From positions 102,617 to 166,616 of the forward strand of contig JAJPHZ010000015.1 in the NCBI GenBank assembly GCA_021325025.1: a stretch of DNA of 64,000 nt. Direction: 5' to 3'. Under the pieces are notes generated by a model, which saw nothing but the letters and a program-made list of their open reading frames with translations, did no database searches and had not been told where the DNA came from. The position numbers were made by a program, and so were the translations under genes. Every line of letters starts with the position of its first letter. Within the stretch, counting starts at the first letter, position 1. Below, one piece after another: positions 19,958 through 29,448 of the stretch. Source of the DNA: Pseudomonadota bacterium. GTDB lineage: Bacteria > Desulfobacterota > Binatia > Binatales > Binataceae.

Positions 19958-20183
19958 TGTCAGCCCCCTCTCACGACGCTTGTCCCTTGTTCTGTGGGCT
20001 ATCGCGCCGAATGTCTCCCTGGTCCTCTCCTGAAATCAGGAAAGGCGGCGGATTCTACCCACGTCTTTGTACACCATATGCTCAGGATTTTCACCTCGGC
20101 CGGGGCCGGTTGCACAGCCCGAAGTCATGGTTTAAAGGGGCGTAGGTGCCGCCAGCGGGCGCGATATCGCGGAGGTGCAAAGC

Positions 20184-22634
20184 ATGGCCGAAGCAGAGGT
20201 TTCGGGCAGCGGGCCGCTTAACGGAATTTCAGTAGTGGAATGTGGCCAGGGCGTGTCCGCCGCGTTCGCGGCCAAGCTGATGGCCGACCTTGGGGCGGAT
20301 GTCGTCAAGGTCGAGCCGCCGCACGGTGACGTCATGCGCCGGCGCGGACCGTTTCCCTCCGACCGCCCCGATCCCGAGCGCAGCGGGCTGTTTTTGTACC
20401 TCAACGCCAACAAACGCGGGGTCATGCTCGACCTTGGTACCGGGCCGGGACGCGCCGGGCTGGACCGGCTGCTGGAGCACACCGACATCCTGCTTCACAA
20501 CGTGCCGCCCGCCGAGCAGGGCGCGCAGGGATTGCTGGCGGCCGCTCTCGCCGCGGCCCATCCGGAGCTGATCATTGCCGAGGTTTCGATCTTCGGTACC
20601 GGCGGGCCGCGCAGCCATTACCGGGGCTATGAGTTGCAGGCGTTCCACAGCGGAGGTGCGGCCTCGCTGACGCCGCACGGCGAACCGTCGGCGGTGCTGC
20701 CGCCGTTGAAGCTGTACGGCCATCAGGCGGAATTCCAGGCCGCGGCCCATGCCGCGTTCGCCGCGCTGGCTGCCTGGTGGCATCGCCGCCGCTCAGGCCT
20801 GGGCCAGCGCATCGATGTCTCCATCCAGGAGTGCATGACCGCATTCTTCGAACTGGCCTTCATCAACTACACCTATGCCGGCCAGCGCAACACCCGCGAT
20901 ACGCCCAAGGCCGTGGCGCCGTGGAACATCGTGCGCACCGGCGACGGATACATTTATTTTTGCTGCGGCGAGCAGGACCAGTGGCTGCGGCTGGTCGAGC
21001 TGATGGGCAATCCGCCGTGGGCGCACGATGAGCGCTTCGCGGACGGCCAGCGGCGCGGCGAGAACTCCAAGGCGCTGCGCGCCCTGATGCAGGAGTGGGC
21101 GCGCGGATGGAATTTCCAGGACCTGTATCGCGAATGCGTCAGGCGGCGGATTCCGGCCGCGCCGCTCAACCGCATGGCCGATTTGTACGCCGACGAGGGT
21201 CTGGCCGAACGCGGCTTCTTCGTTGAACTGCCCCGTCGCGATGGCGGCGAACGGCCGATCCGCGTTCCCGGCGCGCCGTTCCGCTCGACCGCCGGCGGAT
21301 GGGCGCTGCGCTCGCCCGCGCCGCGTTTGGGCGAACACAACGATGAAGTCTTTGCATCAGCCCCGGGTGCAAGCGGGAAATCCAAGCGGATTATCGGCAG
21401 CAGGGTGCCGCCCATCGAGCAGGCGCCGCCGCTTGCCGGCGTGCGCGTGCTCGATTTCTCCTGGATCTGGGCCGGTCCCTACACCACCCTGCAACTGGCG
21501 CATCTGGGCGCCGAGGTAATCCGCGTGGAGAGCGCCAAGCGGCCCTGCCTCAATCGTAGGCTGCCGCCGTACGCCGACGGCGTGCCGGGCTTCGACCGCG
21601 CGGCGAGCTTCTGCCAATGGAATCAGGGCAAGCGCAGCCTGGTGCTGGACCTGAGCAACCGGCGCGCGATCGAAATCGCGCACCAACTCATTCCTCATTG
21701 CGACATGGTGGTGGAGAACTTCGCGCCCGGCGTGGCCGAGCGGATGGGGCTTGGATACCGCCAACTGCGCGAGCGGCGTCCCGACCTGATCATGTTGTCG
21801 ATCTCGGGCTACGGCCAGACCGGTGCGCGCCGCAACCTGCCCAGCTATGGCAACCTCTCCACCGCCGCGGCCGGCTTCAATTCGGTGCTCGGCTACCGGA
21901 GCGGCGATGCGCGCGAACTGGGCATCACGTGGGCCGACCCGGTGGCCGGCCTGTTCGGCGCCTTTGCGCTGATCGCCGCGCTCATCCATCGAGACCGCAC
22001 CGGCCAGGGACAGTACATCGACCTGTCGATGCTTGAGATGCTGGAGACGATGATGCCCGAGGCGCTGCTGGAGTATGAAATCGGCGGGCGCGAACCGCAG
22101 GCGATGGGCAACCGCGACCCGTGGGTGGCGCCGCACAACTGCTACAAGGCCAAGGGCGACGACGAATGCTGGGTGACGATCGCGGCGGGCAGCGAAGAGC
22201 AATGGCGTGCGCTATGCCACGCGATGGACGCGCCGGCGCTGGCCGGCGATGCCCGTTTCGCCAGTGCCGCGCTGCGCAAGCGGCACGAGGAGGAGCTGGA
22301 CCAAATCATCACGGCATGGACTTCGCAGCGCGACCGTTGGGAGATTACTGAATTGCTCCAGGATGCCGGCGTGGCGGCTTTTCCCACCATGACCAATCAG
22401 GACCTCGCCGAAGACCCGCATCTGATCGCGCGCGGCTTCATGGTCGAGCTGGAGCATCCGGTGGTTGGCCGCCGCCGCCATGCGGGCGTCCCGTGGCACA
22501 TGTGGCCCTCGCAATGCAAGGTGCGCAAGCCGGCGCCGCTGCTAGGCGCCGATACCGAGGACATCCTGCAGAGCCTGCTGGGCTACTCGCCCGGGGAAAT
22601 CGCCCGCCTGCGTGAAGAGCAGGTCCTGTACTGA
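20184..22634 (+). CDS. Fused tandem family III CoA-transferase (CaiB/BaiF, two domains)
   Basis: About 816 residues from ATG 20184, chosen because GGAGG sits 8 bases upstream. Two full CaiB/BaiF domains lie in tandem: residues about 8-395 (GISVVECGQGVSAAFAAKL, GADVVKVEPPHGD) and 418-815 (GVRVLDFSWIWAGPYTTLQL, GAEVIRVESAKRP, IVHP-like VVENFAPGV). Single-domain enzymes have about 400 residues and work as intertwined dimers moving CoA between acids. The second domain keeps the expected catalytic Asp (about D585 in WADPVAGLFGAF). The equivalent site in the first domain is His (about H180 in LYGHQAEF). One half may be inactive. Substrate unknown. Confidence 0.9.
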   Translation: MAEAEVSGSGPLNGISVVECGQGVSAAFAAKLMADLGADVVKVEPPHGDVMRRRGPFPSDRPDPERSGLFLYLNANKRGVMLDLGTGPGRAGLDRLLEHTDILLHNVPPAEQGAQGLLAAALAAAHPELIIAEVSIFGTGGPRSHYRGYELQAFHSGGAASLTPHGEPSAVLPPLKLYGHQAEFQAAAHAAFAALAAWWHRRRSGLGQRIDVSIQECMTAFFELAFINYTYAGQRNTRDTPKAVAPWNIVRTGDGYIYFCCGEQDQWLRLVELMGNPPWAHDERFADGQRRGENSKALRALMQEWARGWNFQDLYRECVRRRIPAAPLNRMADLYADEGLAERGFFVELPRRDGGERPIRVPGAPFRSTAGGWALRSPAPRLGEHNDEVFASAPGASGKSKRIIGSRVPPIEQAPPLAGVRVLDFSWIWAGPYTTLQLAHLGAEVIRVESAKRPCLNRRLPPYADGVPGFDRAASFCQWNQGKRSLVLDLSNRRAIEIAHQLIPHCDMVVENFAPGVAERMGLGYRQLRERRPDLIMLSISGYGQTGARRNLPSYGNLSTAAAGFNSVLGYRSGDARELGITWADPVAGLFGAFALIAALIHRDRTGQGQYIDLSMLEMLETMMPEALLEYEIGGREPQAMGNRDPWVAPHNCYKAKGDDECWVTIAAGSEEQWRALCHAMDAPALAGDARFASAALRKRHEEELDQIITAWTSQRDRWEITELLQDAGVAAFPTMTNQDLAEDPHLIARGFMVELEHPVVGRRRHAGVPWHMWPSQCKVRKPAPLLGADTEDILQSLLGYSPGEIARLREEQVLY

Positions 22635-22720
22635 CGGTGGCGGCAAATCGATTCGCTCGGTGCGCTTCGACGGGACACTGCGGTTGGACGCGGGCCGCGC
22701 AATTGGTCTAGAGTAACGCC

Positions 22721-23002
22721 ATGAAGCCGCGTCGCGCAGCCTGGCTTGCTGCCTTGGCGGGTCTGCTGGTTCCTGCGGTTTGTCTTGCTGCCGGATTTTA
22801 CCATCCACTGGCCACCGGAGCCTGGCTGGCCTGGATCTGGCCCAGTTCCATCCAACTGATGGTGCTGGAAAGCCAGCCACCGTGGCCGGTTGTGACGCTG
22901 GTCGTCGCATTTTCGATCGCGATCAACATCGTTTCGTATGCGGCGTTTGGATGGCTGCTGGCTTTCCTTTACGCGCGCTTCGTGAAAACCCGGATGTTGT
23001 GA
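22721..23002 (+). CDS. Small integral membrane protein (93 aa)
   Basis: A 93-residue ATG-started protein with two or three membrane helices: AAWLAALAGLLVPAVCLAAG near the start, and VVTLVVAFSIAINIVSYAAF plus GWLLAFLYARF near the end. Basic residues at both ends are typical of an inner-membrane protein. It follows the CoA-transferase by 86 bases on the same strand, but nothing suggests shared function. No family recognised. Confidence 0.55.
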   Translation: MKPRRAAWLAALAGLLVPAVCLAAGFYHPLATGAWLAWIWPSSIQLMVLESQPPWPVVTLVVAFSIAINIVSYAAFGWLLAFLYARFVKTRML

Positions 23003-23120
23003 CGGCTCAGTTTGGCGGCCGGGATAGAACCGCCTGCGCATCCCGGCTATGCTTAGGGGTCATAGTCGGCCGGCATCCTCGGTTACGGGGATGGCCTGAT
23101 GGGCGGGGGAGCCGAAGGCG

Positions 23121-25268
23121 TTGGGGATGGCTCGTCGGGCGAATTTAATCGCTGCGGCCGCGTCCAAATCAGATATGCGCGATTTGATCTTCTGGCTTCG
23201 ATCCAACTCATTGCAAAGGTGCATCCGCACACCAAGCATCCAACCTGGCCGCCGCTCAGGCGCGCCACTCGGCCCAGGCCGGCGCCGGGCGCGATTTGCG
23301 CCGGCGCTGGGCGGCGCACTGATCGCCATCGTCGCCTTGACCGCGGCAGGTGGCGGCACGGCGCATGGCGCTGACGCGGCGCCACAAATCATCCGCGCGC
23401 CGCTCATCAAGGACAAGATCGAAGCGATCCTGCATCCCAAGTTCGTGGCCGCCCGCGACGCGGCGACCTTTGAGCCGCGCGACCGCGTAATCGGCGTGGT
23501 GGTGGGCGACGTCGCCAAGGCCTATCCGCTGCGCATCCTGCGCTGGCACGAAGTGATCAACGACGTGACCGCCGGCCGGCCCATCGCCATCACCTACTGT
23601 CCGCTGACCGGGGATGCCGCGGTATACGTGCGCAAGATGGGCGGTAAAACCGTCACCCTCTATCCTACCGACAAACTGTACGAAAGCACTACTTTGTTGC
23701 GCGACAGCGCGACGGGCAGCCTGTGGTCGCAGTTCAACGGCAAGGCGATAATCGGGCCCGCCCGGGGCAAACAGCTCGTGCAGTTGGCCAGCATCAATAC
23801 CAACTGGGCGCTGTGGCAGGCCTACCATCCCAAGACGCTGATCATGTCGACCGACACCGGCTTTGCGCGCAACTACGAAGTCGATCCCTACGGGTTGTAC
23901 GAGGGTCCCGGCGCCACGGAGTTCCCGGTCAGTCACAAGGACCCGCGCTTGCCGCGCGATGAGCTGGTGTTGGGCGTGGAGGTCGACCATCACGCCGAAG
24001 CCTTCCCGCTGCGGCGCCTGGCCATCGCCAAAACGCCCATGACCACCAGGCTGGGTGGCAAGGAGATCACCGTGGTGTTCGATCCTAACACGGCCACGGT
24101 GGGTGCCGCCGACGAACAGCACCATCTGCCTGCCTACACCGGTCAGTGGTTCGGATGGGCGGCCTTTCATCCGGACTCGGCGATCTGGGGCAAAGAACCG
24201 CCCAAGCCGCCGCCGCCCCCGCCGATCATTTTCACCGACGCCGGCGACTTGAACCGCGCGCGCGAGGGCAACAGCGCAACCCTGCTCAAGAACGGCAAGG
24301 TGCTGATCGCCGGCGGCGATAACGGCCGCGCGCCGATGATCGCGGCGGCGGAGTTGTACGATCCGGCCAAACGCACCTTCACCATCACCGGCGACATGAA
24401 GACCCCGCGCGGCGGCCATGTCGCGACGCTGTTGGCGGACGGACGGGTGTTGATGACGGGCGGGATGGACAACCTTAAGGTCATTGCCGCCGCCGAAGTC
24501 TACGATCCGGCCACCGGCCAGTTCAGCGCCGTCGCGCCCATGCATGCGGCGCGCGAAAAGCACACCGCGACGCTGCTCAAGGACGGGCGGGTGCTGATCG
24601 CCGGCGGCTATCCGGGCGACGCGTTTCCCACCGCGACCACCGAGCTGTTCGATCCCGCCCAAGGCAAGTTCATCGCGGGGCCGCCGATGACGGCCGGGCG
24701 CCAGAATCATACCGCCACGCTGTTGCCTGACGGACGGGTCCTGGTCGTCGGCGGAACCGGGGACAAGGGCCCGCTGTCCAGCGCGGAAATCTACAATCCG
24801 CACACCGGCCGCTTCAGCCCGGCGGGCACCATGCACGCTGCGCGCGAGGGCCACAGCGCCACCCTGCTCCAGGACGGCAAGGTGTTGATCGCGGGCGGAG
24901 CGGCGGGAGCCATCGCGGCGGAGAAATCAGCCGAATTGTACGATCCTGCGACTCAGAGTTTCACCCCGGTCGGCGACCTGGAGGTCGCCCGCGAGGGACA
25001 CCGTGCGCTCCTGCTGCCCAATGGCGAGGTCCTGGTGGTCGGCGGCAGCGGCCTCAACCCGCAGCATCGCTATCTGGCCAGCGTCGAGATCTACAATCCG
25101 GCGACCCGGCGCTTTAAGCTGCTCGGCGAAATGCTGCTGCCCCGCTTCGGTCCAACGCTGACGCTGCTCGGCAACGGCCAGGTGCTGGTCACCGGGCGCT
25201 TCTCCGCGCCGGGCTACTTCGCCACCGCAACGGCGGAACTCTACCAGCCGCCCGCCAAACCCGACTGA
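23121..25268 (+). CDS. Exported DUF3179 domain fused to kelch-repeat propeller
   Basis: About 700 residues. The start is unsure (23121, ATG 23175 or later), because the real signal sequence FAPALGGALIAIVALTAAGG begins about 50 residues into the frame. Residues about 90-350 are a DUF3179 domain, with VGDVAKAYPLRILRWHEVIND and PIAITYCPLTGDAAVY. A Pro-rich linker (PPKPPPPPPI) leads to six or seven kelch-type repeats of about 48 residues, each with a LL(K/A/P)DG(K/R)VL(I/V) and GG motif and an (A/S)E(L/I/V)Y(D/N)PAT motif. The propeller resembles galactose-oxidase-type domains. Probably periplasmic; function unknown. Confidence 0.85.
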   Translation: MGMARRANLIAAAASKSDMRDLIFWLRSNSLQRCIRTPSIQPGRRSGAPLGPGRRRARFAPALGGALIAIVALTAAGGGTAHGADAAPQIIRAPLIKDKIEAILHPKFVAARDAATFEPRDRVIGVVVGDVAKAYPLRILRWHEVINDVTAGRPIAITYCPLTGDAAVYVRKMGGKTVTLYPTDKLYESTTLLRDSATGSLWSQFNGKAIIGPARGKQLVQLASINTNWALWQAYHPKTLIMSTDTGFARNYEVDPYGLYEGPGATEFPVSHKDPRLPRDELVLGVEVDHHAEAFPLRRLAIAKTPMTTRLGGKEITVVFDPNTATVGAADEQHHLPAYTGQWFGWAAFHPDSAIWGKEPPKPPPPPPIIFTDAGDLNRAREGNSATLLKNGKVLIAGGDNGRAPMIAAAELYDPAKRTFTITGDMKTPRGGHVATLLADGRVLMTGGMDNLKVIAAAEVYDPATGQFSAVAPMHAAREKHTATLLKDGRVLIAGGYPGDAFPTATTELFDPAQGKFIAGPPMTAGRQNHTATLLPDGRVLVVGGTGDKGPLSSAEIYNPHTGRFSPAGTMHAAREGHSATLLQDGKVLIAGGAAGAIAAEKSAELYDPATQSFTPVGDLEVAREGHRALLLPNGEVLVVGGSGLNPQHRYLASVEIYNPATRRFKLLGEMLLPRFGPTLTLLGNGQVLVTGRFSAPGYFATATAELYQPPAKPD

Positions 25269-25277
25269 GGGCTAATC

Positions 25278-25307
25278 GGGCCGGCGCCGGCCCCGAGGGG
25301 GGGCCGG
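25278..25307. terminator. Palindromic GC-rich stem after the kelch-protein gene
   Basis: Bases 25278-25293 are a perfect 16-base palindrome (GGGCCGGC and its complement). Bases 25288-25295 can also pair with 25300-25307 as an 8-bp stem. It lies just after the DUF3179-kelch stop codon. There is no T-run, so its terminator role is an inference. Confidence 0.35.
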
Positions 25308-25375
25308 TGGCGGCCCTGATCAAAGGGAGTAAACTGCCGGCAACGCCCGTGTCGACGCCGGGCAGGAGTGTGACG

Positions 25376-26539
25376 ATGGCTGCAGCAGAAGGCCGGGAGG
25401 GAATCGAACTGTTCCGATTGGCGGGGGTGTCGGTTGCGATTGACTATTCGTGGCTGATCATTTTCGCCTTGGTGCTGTGGGGCTTGGCGGCAGGCTATTT
25501 CCCCGAGCAATATCCGGGTTTTGCGCTCTCCAGTTACTGGATCGTTGGATTAATTGCGACGCTGCTGTTTTTTGCCTCGGTCCTGGTCCACGAACTGTCG
25601 CACGCCTGGATGGGCAACCGGCTGGGCGAGAAGGTCAGCCGTATCACGCTGTTCATCTTTGGGGGGATGGCGCATCTGTCGGGCGAGCCCGAAAGTCCGG
25701 CGATCGAGTTCAAGGTCGCGGGCGTCGGTCCGCTGACCAGTCTGGTGCTGGGCGCGATCTTCTGGGCTATCCATCAATCTATCCCGGCGTCTCCCGCCCT
25801 GACGCTGTGGCGCGCGGTCTTCCGCTACCTGGCCTACATCAACGCCGCGCTGGCGCTGTTCAATCTGCTGCCGGGCTTTCCGCTTGACGGCGGGCGGCTG
25901 CTGCGCGCGATCTTGTGGTGGCGCACCGGCAATCTGACGCGCGCCACCGCGCAGGCCGCCGACTGGGGCCAGGGTATCGCATTCGGGCTGATCGCGCTGG
26001 GCGCGTTCGAAATCTTCGCCGGCGCGCTGATCGGCGGCCTGTGGCTGATCTTCATCGGGCTGTTCTTAAGGAGCGCGGCGCTCGCCAGCTATCAACACGT
26101 CTTCGTCGATCAATTCCTGAGCCGGCTGCGCGTGCGCGACATAATGGTCAGCGACCCGGTGACGCTGCCGCCTGACATGCCGGTCTCCGAGGCGGTGGAC
26201 AAATACTTCCTGCATCTGGGCTTCGGCGGCTTTCCGGTGGTCAGCGACGGACAGGTGCTGGGATTGCTGTCTCTGCCGCATGTCAGCGCTTGTCCGGCCG
26301 AGGAGCGCGCCACCCGCCGCGTGCGCGACATCATGCTGCGCGTGGATGACAGCGTCGCCATCCCGGCGTCGGCGACGGTGGCCGAAGCGCTGCATCGCAT
26401 GGCCGAGGTTAATGCGGGCCGCCTGCTGGTGATGGATGGCAATCGCCTGGCGGGGTTGATTACGCGCTCCGGTATCGCGCGTTTGGTGCAGATGCGGATG
26501 ATGCTTGGCAGCCGGTCCGCGGCACCTGCCAATGTGTAG
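25376..26539 (+). CDS. Site-2 protease family membrane metalloprotease with two CBS domains
   Basis: About 387 residues from ATG 25376, supported by GCAGGAG 7 bases upstream. The S2P core includes SVLVHELSHAWMGNRLGE (HExxH zinc site) and ALFNLLPGFPLDGGRLLRAI (second zinc motif, with the Asp ligand), within about six membrane helices over residues 20-220. Two CBS domains follow (VRDIMVSDPVTLPPDMPVSE and VRDIMLRVDDSVAIPASATV). This is the rip3-like S2P/M50 architecture. Such proteases cut membrane-bound proteins to release regulators; the CBS pair probably makes the activity depend on nucleotide. No anti-sigma partner adjacent. Confidence 0.92.
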   Translation: MAAAEGREGIELFRLAGVSVAIDYSWLIIFALVLWGLAAGYFPEQYPGFALSSYWIVGLIATLLFFASVLVHELSHAWMGNRLGEKVSRITLFIFGGMAHLSGEPESPAIEFKVAGVGPLTSLVLGAIFWAIHQSIPASPALTLWRAVFRYLAYINAALALFNLLPGFPLDGGRLLRAILWWRTGNLTRATAQAADWGQGIAFGLIALGAFEIFAGALIGGLWLIFIGLFLRSAALASYQHVFVDQFLSRLRVRDIMVSDPVTLPPDMPVSEAVDKYFLHLGFGGFPVVSDGQVLGLLSLPHVSACPAEERATRRVRDIMLRVDDSVAIPASATVAEALHRMAEVNAGRLLVMDGNRLAGLITRSGIARLVQMRMMLGSRSAAPANV

Positions 26540-26745
26540 CAAAACAAAACTCGCGGAGTGGCGCAGTTTGTCGCCGAAAAAACTCGACTCCCGGGCCGTG
26601 GATATCACCAAGCGGGAGCGCCAACTGATGTCCCTGCGGTAACGGTGCTGGTCGCACAACGGCGGCATTCCGGCTATCATCACGGCAAAGTCGGGCCTGA
26701 CTGCCTTGCTGCACGCGGCTGGTTCGATCGACGGAGAACACTCGT

Positions 26746-28545
26746 ATGCCATCAATCAGCCGCAGGAAAGTGCTCAAGGCCGGCCTGGCAGCCGGCATCT
26801 TATCGCAGTTCGGACTGCTGGACGGGATTGCAAAGGCCGTCGAGAGACCGGCCGCCAGTTACGACGCGATCATCGTGGGCGGCGGCACGGCAGGTGCGAT
26901 CGTGGCCGCCAGGCTGTATAAGGCCGGCGGCAGGCGCAAACGAATCCTGATCATCGAAGCGGGCGGCCCCACCGCTGCCTCGATCGGCGGCACCGACTTT
27001 CCCCCGTGGCTGCCCGCCGGCCGCACCGATCTGACCATCTTCGACGTGCCGGGCGAATACTCGCAGATGGCGTTCATGCCGCTGGGCAAGCCCTATCAAC
27101 TCACGGAGACGCCCTTTACTTTTCAGGGCATCGGCTTGGGCGGCAACAGCATGTTCAACGGCATGCTGTTTCAGACCAATCCGCCCGCGGTGTTCGACCA
27201 GCGCTGGCCTGCGCGATGGCACTGGGAGCAGATGCGCCCCTACTTCAAGCGCGTGCGGCGCAGAGTTCCGGTGACCAATACCCCCTCCACCGACGGCATT
27301 GCGTTCAATACCGGACCGGCCCTGATTGCCCATCCGCTGTACGCGCGCGCCGGATGGATCGAAGCCGATACCAGTCAGCCCTTCAAGGCGCCGGGTTATT
27401 ACAGCCGGCCCTACGTCGCCGTCGGCGACGGGCGCCGCGCCGGCCCGATCAGCGGCTATTTCCAGGAGGTTGCTCCGGCCGGGGTGCCCGTACCCGGGCT
27501 GGAAATCCTGCGTTTCACCAAGGCCGACCGCATCGTGTTCGACAAGAGCGGGCGCGCGACGGCGGTGGAATACACGCGGCGCCCCGGCCTGGACCAGTCG
27601 CAGCCGGGCGTCCGCGGTGCCGTCAGTCTGCGCCGCGGGGGGCTGCTGGTGATGGCGGCGGGAGCGCTGGTCACCCCGCGCCTGCTGCTGCTGAGCGGCG
27701 TCGGTCCGCGCGGCCGCGAGGCGGAGATTTTCCCCGGCCAATCCCGCCCGCCTTTTGCGATCGACAACCAGCGCGTGGGCGTGGGCGTGTATGACCATGT
27801 CATGACGATGGTTACCTACACTTACGATGGGCCGGTGCCCTACCTTGCCTACAACTACGGCGATTACACCGGCCACGCGGCGGACCTGGACAAATACCTC
27901 AGCCGCGGCAGTGGTCCATACGCGCAGTATCAGCCGGTATCGATTTTGAACTATGCGACGGAGGGCGCCACCCCGAGCGTGGAGATCTTTCTCAACCCCA
28001 ACGGCGCCGGCACCCCGGGTGGGAAGTACTACGGACCGCGCACCCTGTCGGCCTTTTTGATGCTGCTCGATCCCAAGGCGCGCGGGATTATCACGCTCGA
28101 CGCCAAAGGCAACGTCAATTACCCCGGTATCTATCTGCCCAACACGCCGGAAGGAGAGGAAGACAAGGCGCTGATGGCGCAGGCGGTGTTCGACATGCTC
28201 CAACTGTTCGCGCAGGATCCGGGCTTGAAAATCGTGTTCGGTCCCGGCGGCCTGAGCCATCCGCAGCTAAAACCCGACTCGCTGGCAGACGTGCGCACCT
28301 ACGTGACCGGTCCGTCGCCGGTGGACGGCGTGCATTTCAACCGGCTGATCATCAACCATTATGGCGGCACCGCCGCGCTCAGCGACGACGAGGGCGGAGT
28401 CGATCCGAAGACGCTCATCCTGCGCGGCACAAAAAACGTGGCGGTGGTCGACGCCTCGTTGATTCCGACCATCGTCCCGGCCCATCCGGTGGGCACGATC
28501 ATGGCGATTGCCGACCGCGCCGGCGACGTCCTGGCGCACTGGTAG
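26746..28545 (+). CDS. Tat-exported GMC-family oxidoreductase
   Basis: A 599-residue protein with a twin-arginine signal (SRRKVLKAGLAAG) followed by the FAD-binding Rossmann motif YDAIIVGGGTAGAIVAARL. The middle has GIGLGGNSMFNGMLFQTNPP, like the second GMC signature. The C-terminal active-site region has INHYGGTAALSDDEGG (His) and PAHPVGTIMAIADRAGD. GMC enzymes oxidise alcohols, sugars or sterols with FAD. Tat export implies folding with FAD in the cytoplasm before transport to the periplasm. No cytochrome or small-subunit gene adjacent. Substrate cannot be told from sequence. Confidence 0.9.
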   Translation: MPSISRRKVLKAGLAAGILSQFGLLDGIAKAVERPAASYDAIIVGGGTAGAIVAARLYKAGGRRKRILIIEAGGPTAASIGGTDFPPWLPAGRTDLTIFDVPGEYSQMAFMPLGKPYQLTETPFTFQGIGLGGNSMFNGMLFQTNPPAVFDQRWPARWHWEQMRPYFKRVRRRVPVTNTPSTDGIAFNTGPALIAHPLYARAGWIEADTSQPFKAPGYYSRPYVAVGDGRRAGPISGYFQEVAPAGVPVPGLEILRFTKADRIVFDKSGRATAVEYTRRPGLDQSQPGVRGAVSLRRGGLLVMAAGALVTPRLLLLSGVGPRGREAEIFPGQSRPPFAIDNQRVGVGVYDHVMTMVTYTYDGPVPYLAYNYGDYTGHAADLDKYLSRGSGPYAQYQPVSILNYATEGATPSVEIFLNPNGAGTPGGKYYGPRTLSAFLMLLDPKARGIITLDAKGNVNYPGIYLPNTPEGEEDKALMAQAVFDMLQLFAQDPGLKIVFGPGGLSHPQLKPDSLADVRTYVTGPSPVDGVHFNRLIINHYGGTAALSDDEGGVDPKTLILRGTKNVAVVDASLIPTIVPAHPVGTIMAIADRAGDVLAHW

Positions 28546-28590
28546 CGCGTTGCTTCCTATTTCAACAGCGGTATCTGAACACGGTTGCTG

Positions 28591-29442
28591 CTAAGCGCTG
28601 CGGCCCAGGCGGGCGTATAGCGCCTCGCGCATCGCTTGCAGCGGCGCCTTGACGCCGTTGAACAGCTCGAAGGCGAGTGCTCCCTGGCGCAGCAGCATCC
28701 CGGCGCCGTCGGCCGTGCGCAGGCCGCGCTCCAGCGCCGGGCGCAGGAAGGCCGTCGGCTCGGCCGCATAGATCAAGTCGTAGAAAAAGCAGTCAGTTCG
28801 TGCAGCATCCCAGGCCAGCGGAAGAAACGGCCCCGGCTCAAGCCCGACGGAGGTTGCGTTGAGCACCAATGCGGCGTCGCCGATCAGGTCGGGGTCATTG
28901 AGCGCGCGCAGGTCGCGCACCTCGATGCGCGCGCTTTTGAAGCGCGCCGCCAGGTTCAACGCGCGCCGGCGCGTGCGATTGGTGATCACCAGGCGGCGCA
29001 CGCCCAATCGCTGCAGCGCCAGAACCGCTGCCGCGGCACCGCCGCCCGCGCCGATCACGATGGCGGTCCGTCCCTTGAGCGGCGCGCGCAATGCGGCCAG
29101 GTCCGCGGCCAGGCCGCGCGCGTCGGTGTTGTCGCCGTAAAGCTCGCCGCGGCGCGGCCATACGCAATTGACCGCACCCAGCGCCCTGGCCTCGGCGCTC
29201 TGATGCCTGAGCAGGCGGGCAGCCCGCTCCTTGTGCGGCACGGTGATGTTGACGCCCAGCAGCCCCAGCGCCTCGATTGCGCGCAGCGCGGCCGGCAGTT
29301 GGCCGGGCAGCACGTGGAAGGGAACATAGACACGGTCCATCCCCAGCGCCGCATAGGCCGCGTTATGCATCGCGGGCGACGCCGAATGCGCCACCGGATC
29401 GCCGAAGATCCCGGTCAGCCGCGTGCCGCCGCCGATCGCCAT
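28591..29442 (-). CDS. aroE: Shikimate dehydrogenase
   Basis: A 283-residue protein reducing 3-dehydroshikimate to shikimate with NADPH. Motifs: FGDPVAHSASPAMHNAAY for substrate binding, VNITVPHKERAARLL with the catalytic Lys, YGDNTDARGLAADL with the Asp, and NADPH site IGAGGGAAAAVLALQRLG followed by ITNRTRRRA, whose Arg suits NADP. ATG start. It lies 6 bases after pyrE on the same strand, indicating a two-gene operon. Length is standard. Confidence 0.95.
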   Translation of the reverse strand: MAIGGGTRLTGIFGDPVAHSASPAMHNAAYAALGMDRVYVPFHVLPGQLPAALRAIEALGLLGVNITVPHKERAARLLRHQSAEARALGAVNCVWPRRGELYGDNTDARGLAADLAALRAPLKGRTAIVIGAGGGAAAAVLALQRLGVRRLVITNRTRRRALNLAARFKSARIEVRDLRALNDPDLIGDAALVLNATSVGLEPGPFLPLAWDAARTDCFFYDLIYAAEPTAFLRPALERGLRTADGAGMLLRQGALAFELFNGVKAPLQAMREALYARLGRSA

Positions 29443-29448
29443 CGAAAG

